A stretch of 64,000 nucleotides of DNA from positions 248,001-312,000 of the forward strand of contig JBLWTG010000005.1 in NCBI GenBank assembly GCA_048270225.1, read 5' to 3'. This document shows positions 1-8,757 of this stretch, one piece after another. A model generated the notes under the pieces. That model was not told the DNA's origin. It saw only the letters and a list, made by a program, of their open reading frames with translations, and did not search any database. The stretch comes from Allopusillimonas sp048270225. Its GTDB lineage: Bacteria > Pseudomonadota > Gammaproteobacteria > Burkholderiales > Burkholderiaceae_B. The position numbers and the translations under genes are program-made. Positions within the stretch are counted from its first letter, which is position 1; each line of letters opens with the position of its first letter.

Positions 1-471
1 GGGGATGGCAGTTTTGTGCTGAAGGGGCGCGTGGTGCGGGTGGCCGATGGCGATACCTTCACCATTCTGGTTCAGGGCAAGCAGCACCGCATACGGATGG
101 CGAGCATCGATGCCCCCGAGACCACTAAAGACGCCGAGCGGCCGGGCCAGCCTCACGCCCAGGCATCGCGCGATGCGCTCGCCAGCCTGATCGCCGGCAA
201 GACGCTTGCGCTCAAGTGCTATGAGCAGGATCGCTACGACCGCAATATCTGTGATGTGCCTTTGCCGGATGGCGGTACAGCCAATCGTCGGCAGGTCGAG
301 GCCGGTATGGCCTGGGCGAATATGGAGGGGCACGGCAAGTTCATGCGCGACGATGCCTTGCCCGGGCTGGAGCGCCAGGCGCGCAGCCAGCGCCTGGGAC
401 TGTGGCGCGAACGCGACCCGGTGCGTCCCTGGGTCTGGCGTTATCAGTGCTGGCAGAAGCATCAGTGCTGA
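1..471 (+). CDS. Thermonuclease-family (SNase-like) protein, 5' end outside window
   Basis: Staphylococcal-nuclease fold protein, predicted to hydrolyse phosphodiester bonds, usually exported. The frame is open from base 1 (GDGSF precedes the first possible GTG at 16), so the N-terminus, probably with a signal peptide, lies before the window. Visible family motifs are VVRVADGDTF near the start, IRMASIDAPE about 20 residues later and a C-terminal GLWRERDPVRPWVWR. These match the SNase core, including the Asp/Arg of the first strand pair and the terminal P-P-WxWR motif. Two late Cys pairs suggest a periplasmic form. Its stop overlaps the probable GTG start of the next gene by 7 bp, so the two are likely translationally coupled, although a functional link to peptide uptake is not obvious. 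Confidence 0.8.
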   Translation, partial: GDGSFVLKGRVVRVADGDTFTILVQGKQHRIRMASIDAPETTKDAERPGQPHAQASRDALASLIAGKTLALKCYEQDRYDRNICDVPLPDGGTANRRQVEAGMAWANMEGHGKFMRDDALPGLERQARSQRLGLWRERDPVRPWVWRYQCWQKHQC

Positions 472-2726
472 GGCAGCGTCGTTCAGGCCGGATTCTGCTG
501 GCAGGTCTGATGGCCACGCTGCTGCTCATGCTGGCGGCTTGTTCGCGCGCGCCTGTCAATAGCCCTTATGCGCAGCACAGCGCCAGCGAAAACGTCCTGT
601 ATACCGCCTTCAGCCAGCGCTCGCCGAAATACCTCGATCCGGCCAGTTCGTATTCGGCCGACGAAACGCCGTTCACCTACTCCATATACGAGCCGCTCTA
701 TGGCTACGATTATCTCGCCCGTCCTTACAAGCTTGTTGCCCGGGCAGCGGCGGGCATCGATCCGCCCCGGTATTACGACAAAGCGGGTCAGGCGCTGGAC
801 GCGGACGCGCCGGGCGAGCAGGTTGCTGTCAGCGTGTACGATATCCGGATCAAGCCGGGCATACGTTACGCCCCGCATCCCGCCTTTGCCCGCGATCAGT
901 CGGGACAGTATGTGTACTGGCCGCTGCGGGCGGACCAGTTACAGGGAAAGTTCGGGCTTGATGACTTCGACCATACCGGCACGCGCGAGCTGGTGGCCCA
1001 GGATTATGTCTACGCCTTTCGCCGTCTGGCGAGTCCGCGCGTCGTTTCGCCTATCTACGGCATCATGGCCGAGCATATTGTGGGTATGCGCGAGTACGGC
1101 GACAAGCTCAAAAAGGCAGAAGCCGCGCGCAAGGCGGGCGGCGCGGGACAAAGCCGGTCATGGCTGGACTTGCGCAAAGAAGGCTTTGACGGTGTCCAGG
1201 CGCTGGATGACCACACGCTGCGCATCAAGGTCATCGGCAAGTATCCACAGTTCAAGTACTGGCTGGCCATGACCTTCACCGCGCCCATTCCCTGGGAGGC
1301 CGACCGCTTCTACCACCAACCGGGCATGGCCGAGCATGATTTGTCGCTCAATACCTGGCCGGCGGGCACCGGACCCTACATGATGGTGGAGTCGATTCCC
1401 AACCGCCGCCATGTCATGGCGCGCAACCCGAATTTTCGGGGTGAACCCTACCCGTGTCAGGGCGTACCGGGCGACAGGCAGGCCGGGCTGCTGGACGACT
1501 GCGGCAAGCTTACGCCCTTTATCGACCGGATAGTGTTTTCGCTTGAGAAAGAAAGCGTGCCGCTGTTGGGCAAGTTCATGCAAGGCTATTACGATATTCC
1601 TGAGGCTGACCGGGGAGAGTATGGCGTCGCCATGCGCGTCGCAGCGGGCGATTCGGCTGAAAAAGCAGCACTGTATGCGGATCATGGCCTGCAGTTGCGC
1701 AGCGCGACCGAAGCCCAGATGTATTACCTGGGCTTTAACTGGCTGGATCCCGTCGTAGGGGCGGGGGATACGGCTGAGCAGCACGAAAAAAACCGCAAGC
1801 TGCGCCAGGCGGTGAGTATCGCTTTTGACTGGGAACAGTTTGTGGCCATTTTCCAGAATGACCAGGCGCAGGTGGCATACGGTCCTGTGCCGCCGGGCGT
1901 GCAGGGTTATCAGGCACCGCCCGAGGGCATCAACCGGGAAGTCTATACCGTGCGGGATGGCCATGCGGTGCGCAGGTCCCTGGATGATGCCAGGCGCTTG
2001 CTGGCGGAAGCCGGCTACCCCGACGGACGCGACATACGTACCGGCAGGCCTTTGATATTGCATTTCGACTCCATGGGCGGCATGGGTTCGAGTGCCATGC
2101 TGGACTGGATGCGGCGGCAATTGGCCGCCATCAATATACAACTTGAGGTACGCGCCACGGACTACAACCGCTTTCAGGACAAAATGCGCAATGGCAGCGC
2201 CCAGATGTATATGTGGGGCTGGGTAGCCGATTATCCGGACGCGGAGAATTTCCTGTTTCTGTTGTACGGACCAAACGCCAAGGTCAAGTACGGCGGAGAG
2301 AACGCATCCAACTATGAGAATCCCGCCTACGATCGCCTGTTCGAGCAGATGCGCTTTCTGGATGACGGGCCCGAGAAAGCGGCATTGGTGCATAAAATGG
2401 TCGCCATTGCACAGCACGACGCACCGTGGATGTTCGGCTATTTTCCCAAATCCGGCGGCGCCTATCAGGCCTGGGTGCATAACGCCAAGCCGACGCAGAT
2501 GGTGCGCAATACGCTGCAATATCTACGGATAGATCCGGCGCTGCGCGCGCAGAAGATACGGCAGTGGAATGCACCGGTCTGGTGGCCGCTGTGGCTGCTT
2601 GGCGCGCTGGGGCTGCTGGCGGCGGGACTGGTCTGGGGGGCCGCCCGGCGGCGCGACAGGCGTACCGCTCTGGCTGGCGGGGCGCGTCATCCAGACCCGC
2701 GCAACGTTAAAGGAGGCGGGCCATGA
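465..2726 (+). CDS. Peptide ABC transporter substrate-binding lipoprotein (family 5), C-terminal TM
   Basis: Family-5 extracellular solute-binding protein, about 753 aa, expected to capture oligopeptides for the permease pair downstream. I chose the GTG at 465, which overlaps the previous stop, because it gives a clean lipoprotein signal: basic RQRR, a hydrophobic stretch and the lipobox LAAC (Cys26). An earlier in-frame start at 402 would only add sequence buried in the nuclease gene. The SBP_bac_5 body runs from about residue 40 to 700 and includes YSADETPFTYSIYEPLYGY and a late WGWVADYPDAENF motif. Unusually, the last ~45 residues form a Trp/Leu-rich membrane segment followed by a basic tail (AARRRDRR), which family members normally lack. 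It is the first gene of a four-gene operon resembling yejABEF in order. Confidence 0.85.
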   Translation: MLRQRRSGRILLAGLMATLLLMLAACSRAPVNSPYAQHSASENVLYTAFSQRSPKYLDPASSYSADETPFTYSIYEPLYGYDYLARPYKLVARAAAGIDPPRYYDKAGQALDADAPGEQVAVSVYDIRIKPGIRYAPHPAFARDQSGQYVYWPLRADQLQGKFGLDDFDHTGTRELVAQDYVYAFRRLASPRVVSPIYGIMAEHIVGMREYGDKLKKAEAARKAGGAGQSRSWLDLRKEGFDGVQALDDHTLRIKVIGKYPQFKYWLAMTFTAPIPWEADRFYHQPGMAEHDLSLNTWPAGTGPYMMVESIPNRRHVMARNPNFRGEPYPCQGVPGDRQAGLLDDCGKLTPFIDRIVFSLEKESVPLLGKFMQGYYDIPEADRGEYGVAMRVAAGDSAEKAALYADHGLQLRSATEAQMYYLGFNWLDPVVGAGDTAEQHEKNRKLRQAVSIAFDWEQFVAIFQNDQAQVAYGPVPPGVQGYQAPPEGINREVYTVRDGHAVRRSLDDARRLLAEAGYPDGRDIRTGRPLILHFDSMGGMGSSAMLDWMRRQLAAINIQLEVRATDYNRFQDKMRNGSAQMYMWGWVADYPDAENFLFLLYGPNAKVKYGGENASNYENPAYDRLFEQMRFLDDGPEKAALVHKMVAIAQHDAPWMFGYFPKSGGAYQAWVHNAKPTQMVRNTLQYLRIDPALRAQKIRQWNAPVWWPLWLLGALGLLAAGLVWGAARRRDRRTALAGGARHPDPRNVKGGGP

Positions 2727-3700
2727 TGCGCTATGTACTGCGGCGCCTGCTGTACGGCGTGCTGATTCTTGTCGGCGTCAATCTGCTGACTTTTGTGCTG
2801 TTTTTTGCGGTCAATACGCCCGACGACATGGCGCGCCTGTCCATAGGAGGACAGCGCGTCAACCCGGCTGCCATCGAGCGCTGGAAAGCCGAACGCGGCT
2901 ATGACAAGCCGCTCTTTTACAACGCCTCCGCGCACGGGACGGCAAAATGGACCGAGACGATTTTCTACGATCGCTCGGTGCCGCTGCTGCGGTTTGACTT
3001 CGGCTTTTCCGACCAGGGCAGGGATATCGGGCACGAGGTGTCGACACGCATGGGACCCAGCCTTGCCCTGGCCTTGCCCACCTTCATCCTGGGGCTGGCG
3101 GTCTGTATATCGTTCGCGCTGCTGCTGGTGTTCTTCAAGGGGACGCGACTGGATTTTGCCGGCGTGGTGGTGTGCGTGGTGCTGCTGTCGATCTCCGGCC
3201 TGTTCTATATTATTGTGGGCCAATGGCTGTTCGCCAAAGTGCTGCGTTGGGTGCCTTTTTCGGGGTTCGTCGACGGCTGGGGCAGTGTGCGTTTCCTGAT
3301 CCTGCCCGTGGTGGTCGGCATAATGTCTGGTCTGGGCTCCCAGGCCCGCTTCTACCGTACGCTGTTTCTTGAGGAGGCAGGCAAGGATTACGTGCGCACG
3401 GCGCGCGCCAAGGGCCTGCGCGAAAGTGCGGTGCTGTTTCGCCATGTGCTGCGCAATGCCATGCTGCCCATACTGACCGGCACCGTGTCGGCCATACCCT
3501 TGCTGTTCATGGGCAGCCTGATTTCCGAGTCTTTCTTCGGAATACCAGGGCTGGGCAGCTACACGATAGATGCGATCAACGCACAGGATTTTTCCATTGT
3601 CCGCGCCATGGTTTTCCTGGGATCTGTCCTGTATATCGTTGGCCTGATCCTGGCTGATATCTCCTATACGCTTGCCGATCCGCGCATAAGGTTCGAGTAG
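2723..3700 (+). CDS. Peptide ABC transporter permease (DppB/YejB-like)
   Basis: Inner-membrane permease of 325 aa. It starts at an ATG overlapping the previous stop (ATGA) with a strong AGGAGG at 2711-2716. It begins with the typical MRYVLRRLLYGVLILVGVN first helix, then a periplasmic loop of about 100 residues and five further hydrophobic segments. The EAA loop that contacts the ATPase is visible as DYVRTARAKGLRESAV (about residues 222-237). Permeases of this type form a heterodimer with a DppC-type partner, which is the next gene, 3 bp downstream. The length is usual for the family (300-360 aa). Confidence 0.92.
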   Translation: MMRYVLRRLLYGVLILVGVNLLTFVLFFAVNTPDDMARLSIGGQRVNPAAIERWKAERGYDKPLFYNASAHGTAKWTETIFYDRSVPLLRFDFGFSDQGRDIGHEVSTRMGPSLALALPTFILGLAVCISFALLLVFFKGTRLDFAGVVVCVVLLSISGLFYIIVGQWLFAKVLRWVPFSGFVDGWGSVRFLILPVVVGIMSGLGSQARFYRTLFLEEAGKDYVRTARAKGLRESAVLFRHVLRNAMLPILTGTVSAIPLLFMGSLISESFFGIPGLGSYTIDAINAQDFSIVRAMVFLGSVLYIVGLILADISYTLADPRIRFE

Positions 3701-3703
3701 CCC

Positions 3704-5143
3704 ATGCCAAAATTCGTTTTCCTCTGGACTGATATTTTTGTTTTCCTTCTGCTTGCGGCAGTGCTGGTCTACGCCTGGCATGTGCGCACGAGTGCCTCGC
3801 TGCGCCTGGCGTGGAAAAGCGTGGGCCGCACGCCGTCGGCTATGTGCGCTGCCGTCCTGCTGTCTTTTTTTGCGCTGACTGGCGTGCTCGACTCCGTTCA
3901 TTACCGGCCTTTGCTGTCGCCGGCCGCCGGTTCGGCCCAGGCCGCGCCCGTGTATTCGCCCGTGCTGCGCTCGGCGCTGGATGATCTGCTGTCGCTGACC
4001 AAACTGACGCTTGCGGAAAAAACGTACTCCGCGCCGCTGGCCATACGCCGTTTCACCAAGGAAACCGAACTTATCGATGGCAGGCCGGTGCGTGATTTTC
4101 CGCGCCTGCAGCAGGCCGGGCAAGGTGTTCAGGATGGCCCCACTCATCGTGCGGACGTCTATCGCAGGCTGATCGCGGGCATCCTGATCGGACTGGCGAC
4201 CGGTGCGCTGGTTGCGGTGGCGCTGACGCTGGGCCATCTGCGTGGCCGCACCATGGCGCAGGCCTGGCGTGCATGGTGGCGCAGCGAGTCCGACGTGCCC
4301 TGGCGGGCAATGTGGCTGACGCTTTGCCTGCTGCTGCTGTTCTTGTGCGCGGCGCTGGCACTGAGTACCAATTACCATGTACTGGGCACCGATCGAACCG
4401 GCAATGATGTGCTGAGGCAGTGCATAAAGAGCATACGTACAGCGCTGGTGATCGGAACGCTCACGACGCTGGCAATGCTGCCCCCCGCGCTGGCGTTTGG
4501 AATCGCGGCAGGGTATTTCAAGGGGTGGGTCGATGACGTCATCCAGTACCTCTACACGACACTCACGTCCATCCCGGGCGTGCTGCTGATCGCAGCTTGT
4601 GTGCTGATGATGCAAGTCTATATCGACAACAATCCGTCGTTGTTCGATACGGTTGCGGCGCGCGCGGACCTGCGTCTTTTCATGCTCTGCATGATACTGG
4701 GGCTCACAGGATGGGCGGGCCTGTGCAGGCTGCTGCGCGCTGAAACACTCAAGCTGCGCGAACTCGAGTACATCCAGGCGGCCAGGGCATTCGGTGTCGG
4801 GCACTGGCGCATCATGCGCAGGCATGTATTGCCCAATGTCATGCATATTGTCCTGATTACGCTTGTGCTGGAGTTTTCAGGACTGGTGCTGTACGAGGCT
4901 GTGCTTTCTTATCTTGGCATAGGCGTGGATCCGAGTACGCCGTCCTTTGGCACCATGATTGATGCGGCGCGCCTGGAAATGTCGCGTGATCCGATGATCT
5001 GGTGGAATCTTTCCGGCGCCTTCGTGTTTCTGCTGGCACTGGTGCTGTCGGCCAATATTTTTGCGGATGCCGTGCAGGACGCCTTCGATCCGCGCATGCG
5101 CAGATTGCGCGCGCGCACAATGGTCTCCGAGGTGGCGCAATGA
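3704..5143 (+). CDS. Peptide ABC transporter permease (DppC/YejE-like), long form
   Basis: Second permease of the system, 479 aa, well above the usual ~300. The N-terminal third holds two hydrophobic helices, a periplasmic stretch and another helix with a basic cytoplasmic loop. The BPD_transp_1 core occupies roughly residues 240-470. Its entry motif is NYHVLGTDRTGNDV, near residue 222, typical of DppC/OppC proteins, and the EAA loop is LREL-EYIQAARAFGVGHW at about residues 347-365. The gene ends in an ATGA overlap with the ATPase gene. The extended N-terminal region is the main departure from DppC and recalls YejE-type permeases. Function follows from domain and operon; the substrate cannot be read from sequence. 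Confidence 0.9.
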   Translation: MPKFVFLWTDIFVFLLLAAVLVYAWHVRTSASLRLAWKSVGRTPSAMCAAVLLSFFALTGVLDSVHYRPLLSPAAGSAQAAPVYSPVLRSALDDLLSLTKLTLAEKTYSAPLAIRRFTKETELIDGRPVRDFPRLQQAGQGVQDGPTHRADVYRRLIAGILIGLATGALVAVALTLGHLRGRTMAQAWRAWWRSESDVPWRAMWLTLCLLLLFLCAALALSTNYHVLGTDRTGNDVLRQCIKSIRTALVIGTLTTLAMLPPALAFGIAAGYFKGWVDDVIQYLYTTLTSIPGVLLIAACVLMMQVYIDNNPSLFDTVAARADLRLFMLCMILGLTGWAGLCRLLRAETLKLRELEYIQAARAFGVGHWRIMRRHVLPNVMHIVLITLVLEFSGLVLYEAVLSYLGIGVDPSTPSFGTMIDAARLEMSRDPMIWWNLSGAFVFLLALVLSANIFADAVQDAFDPRMRRLRARTMVSEVAQ

Positions 5144-6912
5144 TTGCGCCTGATGACTGCGTCGCAGCAGATACAGTGCTGACCGTCCAGGGGCTTTCGG
5201 TACGCATCGCAACAGAGTCTGGCGTGACCGAAGCCGTCAAGGCATTGAGCCTTGCGGTCCGGCGCGGACAGACCTTCGCGCTGGTGGGCGAGTCGGGCTG
5301 CGGCAAGAGCATGACCGCGCTGGCGCTGCTGCGCCTGCTTCCCGAGGCAGGCCATATTGCAGGCGGACAGGTCAGTCTGGGGCAGACAGAACTGAACAGC
5401 CTGCCGGAACGCGGCATGCGAGCGGTGCGTGGCAAGCAGATCGGCATTATTTTCCAGGAGCCGGCGACCAGTCTGAATCCAGTGATGACGATACGGCAGC
5501 AGCTTTACGAAACCTTGCGCATGCATACCTCCTATCGTGGCACGGCGCTGGCTGCACGCGCAGCCTGGTGGCTGGAGCGCGTGGGCATACAGGACGCCCC
5601 CCGGCGCCTGGACGACTATCCTTTTCAGTTTTCGGGCGGACAGAAGCAGCGCATCATGATTGCCGTAGCCTTGGCTGCCCAGCCCCGTCTTCTGATTGCG
5701 GACGAGCCTACCACCGCGCTGGACGTCACCGTGCAGGCGCAAATACTGCAGTTGCTGTCCGACATCCAGAAGGAAATGGGGCTGGCCATCTTGTTGATTA
5801 CGCATGATCTGGCCGTGGTAAAACGCGTGGCGGATTATGTCGCGCTCATGCGCGCTGGCGAAATTGTTGAAACCGTCGATGCCCAGACCTTTTTCAGCGC
5901 ACCCAGCCATCCCTATGCCCGGCAGTTGCTGGCCTCGGTTCCCACCTTTGCCAAGCGGGGCCGGCCGCTGTCGATGCCGCAGGGTGCGCCTGTACCGCAA
6001 GGTGCGCCTGTACCGCAAGGTGGTCAGGCAGAGGCGCATGTTCGGGCAGGCGCCGACAGGCTTGCTGCATCGGACCCGGCCATGACGACGGTTGCGGTGT
6101 CGGCGGCTGATCGCAGCAGCCCGGTGCTGTCGGTCAGCGATCTCGCGGTTGCCTATATGCGCAAACGGCCGTTCTGGCGGGCCGAGCCCGGAGGCGTTTC
6201 CATCGTCAAGGGCGTGAGCTTTGATCTGCATGCGGGTGAAACCCTGGCGTTGCTGGGCGAGTCCGGTTGCGGCAAGACGACGACAGCCAAAGCCCTGTTG
6301 CGCCTGCTTGACAAGCAGGCGCGGGTGCAGGGCAGGGCAACGCTGGAAGGCGCCGATATGTTTGGGGCACGCGGCGGGGCATTGCGCCGATTGCGCCAGC
6401 GCGTGCAGATCGTCTTTCAGGATCCTTTTGCCTCGCTGGATCCGCGCATGCTGGTGGGTGATATTCTGGAAGAGGGGCTGGCTGCCCTGCATCCGGAGCG
6501 CACCCGTACGCAGCGGCAGAATCAGATTCGGCATCTGCTGGATCGGGTCGGCCTGCCGCGTGACACCATGGGGCGCTATCCGCATGAATTCTCGGGCGGG
6601 CAGCGACAACGCATCGCCATTGCCCGGGCGCTTGCCGTCGAGCCAGCGGTGCTGGTTTGCGACGAGCCTACTTCGGCGCTGGACGTGTCGGTGCAGGCGC
6701 AGATACTGGATTTGCTGCAAGCCCTGCAGGAGGAATTCGGTATTGCCTATCTGTTCATCACGCACAATTTCGGCGTGGTCGAGTATCTGGCCGACCGCAT
6801 CGCAGTGATGCACAATGGCGTGATTGTTGAGCAGGGTGAGACGGGCCAGGTGCTGGCGCGTCCCTCGCATCCTGAAACCCGTCGCCTGCTCGATGCCGTA
6901 CCCAGGCTCTAG
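5140..6912 (+). CDS. Fused dual ABC ATPase (YejF / DppD-DppF type)
   Basis: Two complete ABC ATPase domains in one 590-aa chain. The ATG at 5140 overlaps the previous stop (ATGA); an upstream in-frame start at 5002 lies inside the permease gene and is not credible. Domain 1 (residues ~10-260) has Walker A GESGCGKS, signature FSGGQKQR and Walker B LLIADEPT. Domain 2 (~325-585) has GESGCGKT, FSGGQRQR and VLVCDEPT, and each has an H-loop (LITHD, FITHN). Both halves carry the C-terminal SHP motif of oligopeptide ATPases. The linker contains a short tandem repeat (see separate entry). The fused architecture and the SBP-permease-permease-ATPase order match yejABEF, so peptide import is the best guess. 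Confidence 0.93.
   Translation: MIAPDDCVAADTVLTVQGLSVRIATESGVTEAVKALSLAVRRGQTFALVGESGCGKSMTALALLRLLPEAGHIAGGQVSLGQTELNSLPERGMRAVRGKQIGIIFQEPATSLNPVMTIRQQLYETLRMHTSYRGTALAARAAWWLERVGIQDAPRRLDDYPFQFSGGQKQRIMIAVALAAQPRLLIADEPTTALDVTVQAQILQLLSDIQKEMGLAILLITHDLAVVKRVADYVALMRAGEIVETVDAQTFFSAPSHPYARQLLASVPTFAKRGRPLSMPQGAPVPQGAPVPQGGQAEAHVRAGADRLAASDPAMTTVAVSAADRSSPVLSVSDLAVAYMRKRPFWRAEPGGVSIVKGVSFDLHAGETLALLGESGCGKTTTAKALLRLLDKQARVQGRATLEGADMFGARGGALRRLRQRVQIVFQDPFASLDPRMLVGDILEEGLAALHPERTRTQRQNQIRHLLDRVGLPRDTMGRYPHEFSGGQRQRIAIARALAVEPAVLVCDEPTSALDVSVQAQILDLLQALQEEFGIAYLFITHNFGVVEYLADRIAVMHNGVIVEQGETGQVLARPSHPETRRLLDAVPRL
5978..6021 (+). repeat. 18-bp tandem repeat in the ATPase linker
   Basis: About two and a half copies of an 18-bp unit (GCAAGGTGCGCCTGTACC, with a degenerate first copy) encode the linker peptide PQGAPVPQGAPVPQGG between the two ATPase domains. 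The repeat stays in frame, so copy-number change would only alter linker length by six residues. Confidence 0.85.
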
Positions 6913-6968
6913 GCAGATGCAACGCCATCCGGCCTTGAAACCTTGCGATTAGCCCTCATATTACTATC

Positions 6969-7442
6969 ATGGCACTCAAAGTTTACGATCTCCAATGCGC
7001 GCAGGGTCATGTATTCGAAGGCTGGTTCGGGTCTGAAGACAGCTACGAATCCCAGCGTTCGCGCGGCCTGCTGACCTGTCCTGTATGCGATAGCCATCAG
7101 GTCAGCAAAAAGCTGTCCGCGCCCCGGCTTAATGTCAGCCATATCAGGCGCGAAAGCGATGCACCAGCAAGCAAGCCGCAATCGACCGCAGTGGCGGCGC
7201 CCGGGCAGGCCCGTATGGCCCAGCTCCAGGCCGAAGTCATGCGTCAGATACGGAGTATGGTGCGTAATACGGAGAACGTCGGCGACAGCTTCGCGAGTGA
7301 AGCCCGCCGCATGCACGAGGGCGAAATCGAAGAGCGCGCCATACGAGGTACTGCTACGCCCGAAGAACGGGAAGCGCTGGTGGCCGACGGTGTTGCCATC
7401 ATGCCTATCCCGGAGTTTCTGGACGACGACCGTCTTCAATAG
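6969..7442 (+). CDS. DUF1178 family protein
   Basis: A 157-aa cytoplasmic protein of the DUF1178 family, common in alpha- and betaproteobacteria; its biochemical role is unknown. The N-terminus MALKVYDLQCAQGHVFEGWF and the following LTCPVCDS give a Cys-His / CxxC pair that looks like a small zinc ribbon (residues ~9-40). The rest is a charged helical region (MRQIRSMVRNTENVGDSFA) and a C-terminal end PIPEFLDD, both recognisable in the family. It lies 56 bp downstream of the ABC operon on the same strand and appears to be a separate transcription unit or a loosely coupled last gene. Confidence 0.85.
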   Translation: MALKVYDLQCAQGHVFEGWFGSEDSYESQRSRGLLTCPVCDSHQVSKKLSAPRLNVSHIRRESDAPASKPQSTAVAAPGQARMAQLQAEVMRQIRSMVRNTENVGDSFASEARRMHEGEIEERAIRGTATPEEREALVADGVAIMPIPEFLDDDRLQ

Positions 7443-7523
7443 CCTCCAGCAAAGTTCGCCGGGCATGCCTTTTTTCAGCAGTTTGTCAGTTTGTCGCGAT
7501 AATCTTTCCTGCATCTTTCATCA

Positions 7524-7540
7524 GAAAACGAATCGTTTTC
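7524..7540. promoter_or_regulatory. Perfect palindrome upstream of the porin gene
   Basis: An 8-1-8 inverted repeat, GAAAACGAATCGTTTTC, lies 25 bp before the porin ATG. It is AT-rich against a GC-rich background and sits where an operator or 5'-UTR element would be. It could be a repressor site or an mRNA hairpin; there is no T-run after it, so a terminator is unlikely. The regulator is not identifiable from sequence. Confidence 0.5.
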
Positions 7541-7564
7541 ATTCTTACCTTGCAGGACGGCAAA

Positions 7565-8671
7565 ATGAAAAGACTACTGTCAGTGTCGGCGCTGCTGGTG
7601 CAGATGTTGGTCGTGTCCACGTCATCGGCCCAGCAGTCGGATATTACGCTTTATGGGGTGGTGGATACCGCAGTGGCGTCGACGCACGCCCGTGAGGCTG
7701 ACGGTCTCAATCGCTCAAGCAACGGTATGCTTTCCGGCGGCTATGGCGACAGCCTGTTTGGCTTGCGCGGAAGTGAGCCCTTGCGGGAAGGCTGGCGCGC
7801 CGAATTCCTGATTGAGTCCAGATTTGACAGCACGACAGGGATGCTGGACGACGATACCTCTTTCTTCAATAATTCGGCCTGGCTGGGCCTGAGTCACGCG
7901 CAATACGGCTCGCTCAGGCTGGGACGCCAGCAAACCGTGGCACAGCAATTTGCCAGCCAGCTCGAAATCGCCCCCTGGAAAGACATGGGCATGGGCGCAA
8001 CCTTCAAGGCCTCGGATAACCATCAATTGAACAACAGTGTCAACTACCTGTCCCCCTCCGTCGGGGGATTCAGTGTCGGCCTGGGCTATAGCTTCGATGT
8101 GCTGGGCGACCAGATATCGGGACGGCGTTCACCGCATGGCAGCGTGGCGCTGCAGTATGAGCAGGGGCCTTTGCTTGTTGTGGCGAGCTGGGACAAGACC
8201 TGGCTGGCGGACTCGGTGCTGGCGGATGCGCCGGATCCCTCTGCATGGCAACTGGGTGCAGCCTACGATTTTGATGTTGCCCGCGTGTCACTGGCCTGGA
8301 GCCGGCAGAGCAACGGTTATACCGGACTGGATGGCGGCGATCCGGATGGGCTTGGTCTCGGACTGGGCGCCAGGGCTTTTGCCTTGGGCGGGCGTCTGGA
8401 CAGTTATCTGGTCGGTGTTTCAGTGCCGGTGGGGACGGCGGGTGAGGTGCTGGCCCAGTGGTCTTATGTGCGCCCGCATTGGGACTGGGAGGATGGCGAG
8501 GCCGCGCAGGCAGGGCAAGTGGCCACGCTTGGCTATGTGCACGGTCTGTCGCCGCGCACCCGCCTTTACCTGATGGCAGGGGTGGCAAGACACTATTCGC
8601 TGGACGATCAGATTGTCCGCAACCAGGGCAACACCACGCGCTATATGGCGGGCATGAACCACAGCTTTTGA
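7565..8671 (+). CDS. General diffusion outer-membrane porin
   Basis: Trimeric 16-strand porin of the Gram-negative porin family (Burkholderiales Omp type), 368 aa. The ATG at 7565 follows AGGACGG (7553-7559) and gives a standard Sec signal MKRLLSVSALLVQMLVVSTSSAQQ, cleaved after SSA. The mature start SDITLYGVVDTAV is the classical first beta-strand of betaproteobacterial porins. Further landmarks are GSRG-like LFGLRGSEPLREGWRAEFLIES, NNSAWLGLSH and LRLGRQQTVAQQ. The protein ends in Phe (MAGMNHSF), as needed for BAM recognition. An upstream TTG at 7550 is rejected because it lies in the ribosome-binding region. Confidence 0.93.
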   Translation: MKRLLSVSALLVQMLVVSTSSAQQSDITLYGVVDTAVASTHAREADGLNRSSNGMLSGGYGDSLFGLRGSEPLREGWRAEFLIESRFDSTTGMLDDDTSFFNNSAWLGLSHAQYGSLRLGRQQTVAQQFASQLEIAPWKDMGMGATFKASDNHQLNNSVNYLSPSVGGFSVGLGYSFDVLGDQISGRRSPHGSVALQYEQGPLLVVASWDKTWLADSVLADAPDPSAWQLGAAYDFDVARVSLAWSRQSNGYTGLDGGDPDGLGLGLGARAFALGGRLDSYLVGVSVPVGTAGEVLAQWSYVRPHWDWEDGEAAQAGQVATLGYVHGLSPRTRLYLMAGVARHYSLDDQIVRNQGNTTRYMAGMNHSF

Positions 8672-8721
8672 TCATGGCCAGGCAGTATTGCCGAAGGAGG
8701 CCATGCAGGCATGCCTTGGTG

Positions 8722-8754
8722 ACACTGGCCCGCCCTCATAGAGCGGGCCAGTGT
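8722..8754. terminator. Bidirectional hairpin between porin and efp
   Basis: A 12-bp perfect stem (ACACTGGCCCGC / GCGGGCCAGTGT, loop ~9 nt) lies between two convergent genes, 50 bp after the porin stop and just after the efp stop on the minus strand. The T-run is weak on both sides (GGTTTA on plus), so it may stop transcription or simply protect both 3' ends. Confidence 0.6.
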
Positions 8755-8757
8755 GGT

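Noticed and set aside
2687..4846. Very long open frame on the minus strand opposite the ABC permease genes
   Set aside because: It lies fully antisense to two well-recognised permeases, its product is rich in Gln/Arg/His with no domain, and it is the kind of frame that high GC content produces by chance.
4909..6870. Long minus-strand frame opposite the fused ATPase
   Set aside because: Antisense to a complete ABC ATPase with all motifs; the antisense product has no recognisable domain.
7550..7564. TTG start for the porin five codons earlier
   Set aside because: It lies over the ribosome-binding sequence AGGACGG and would spoil a standard signal peptide.
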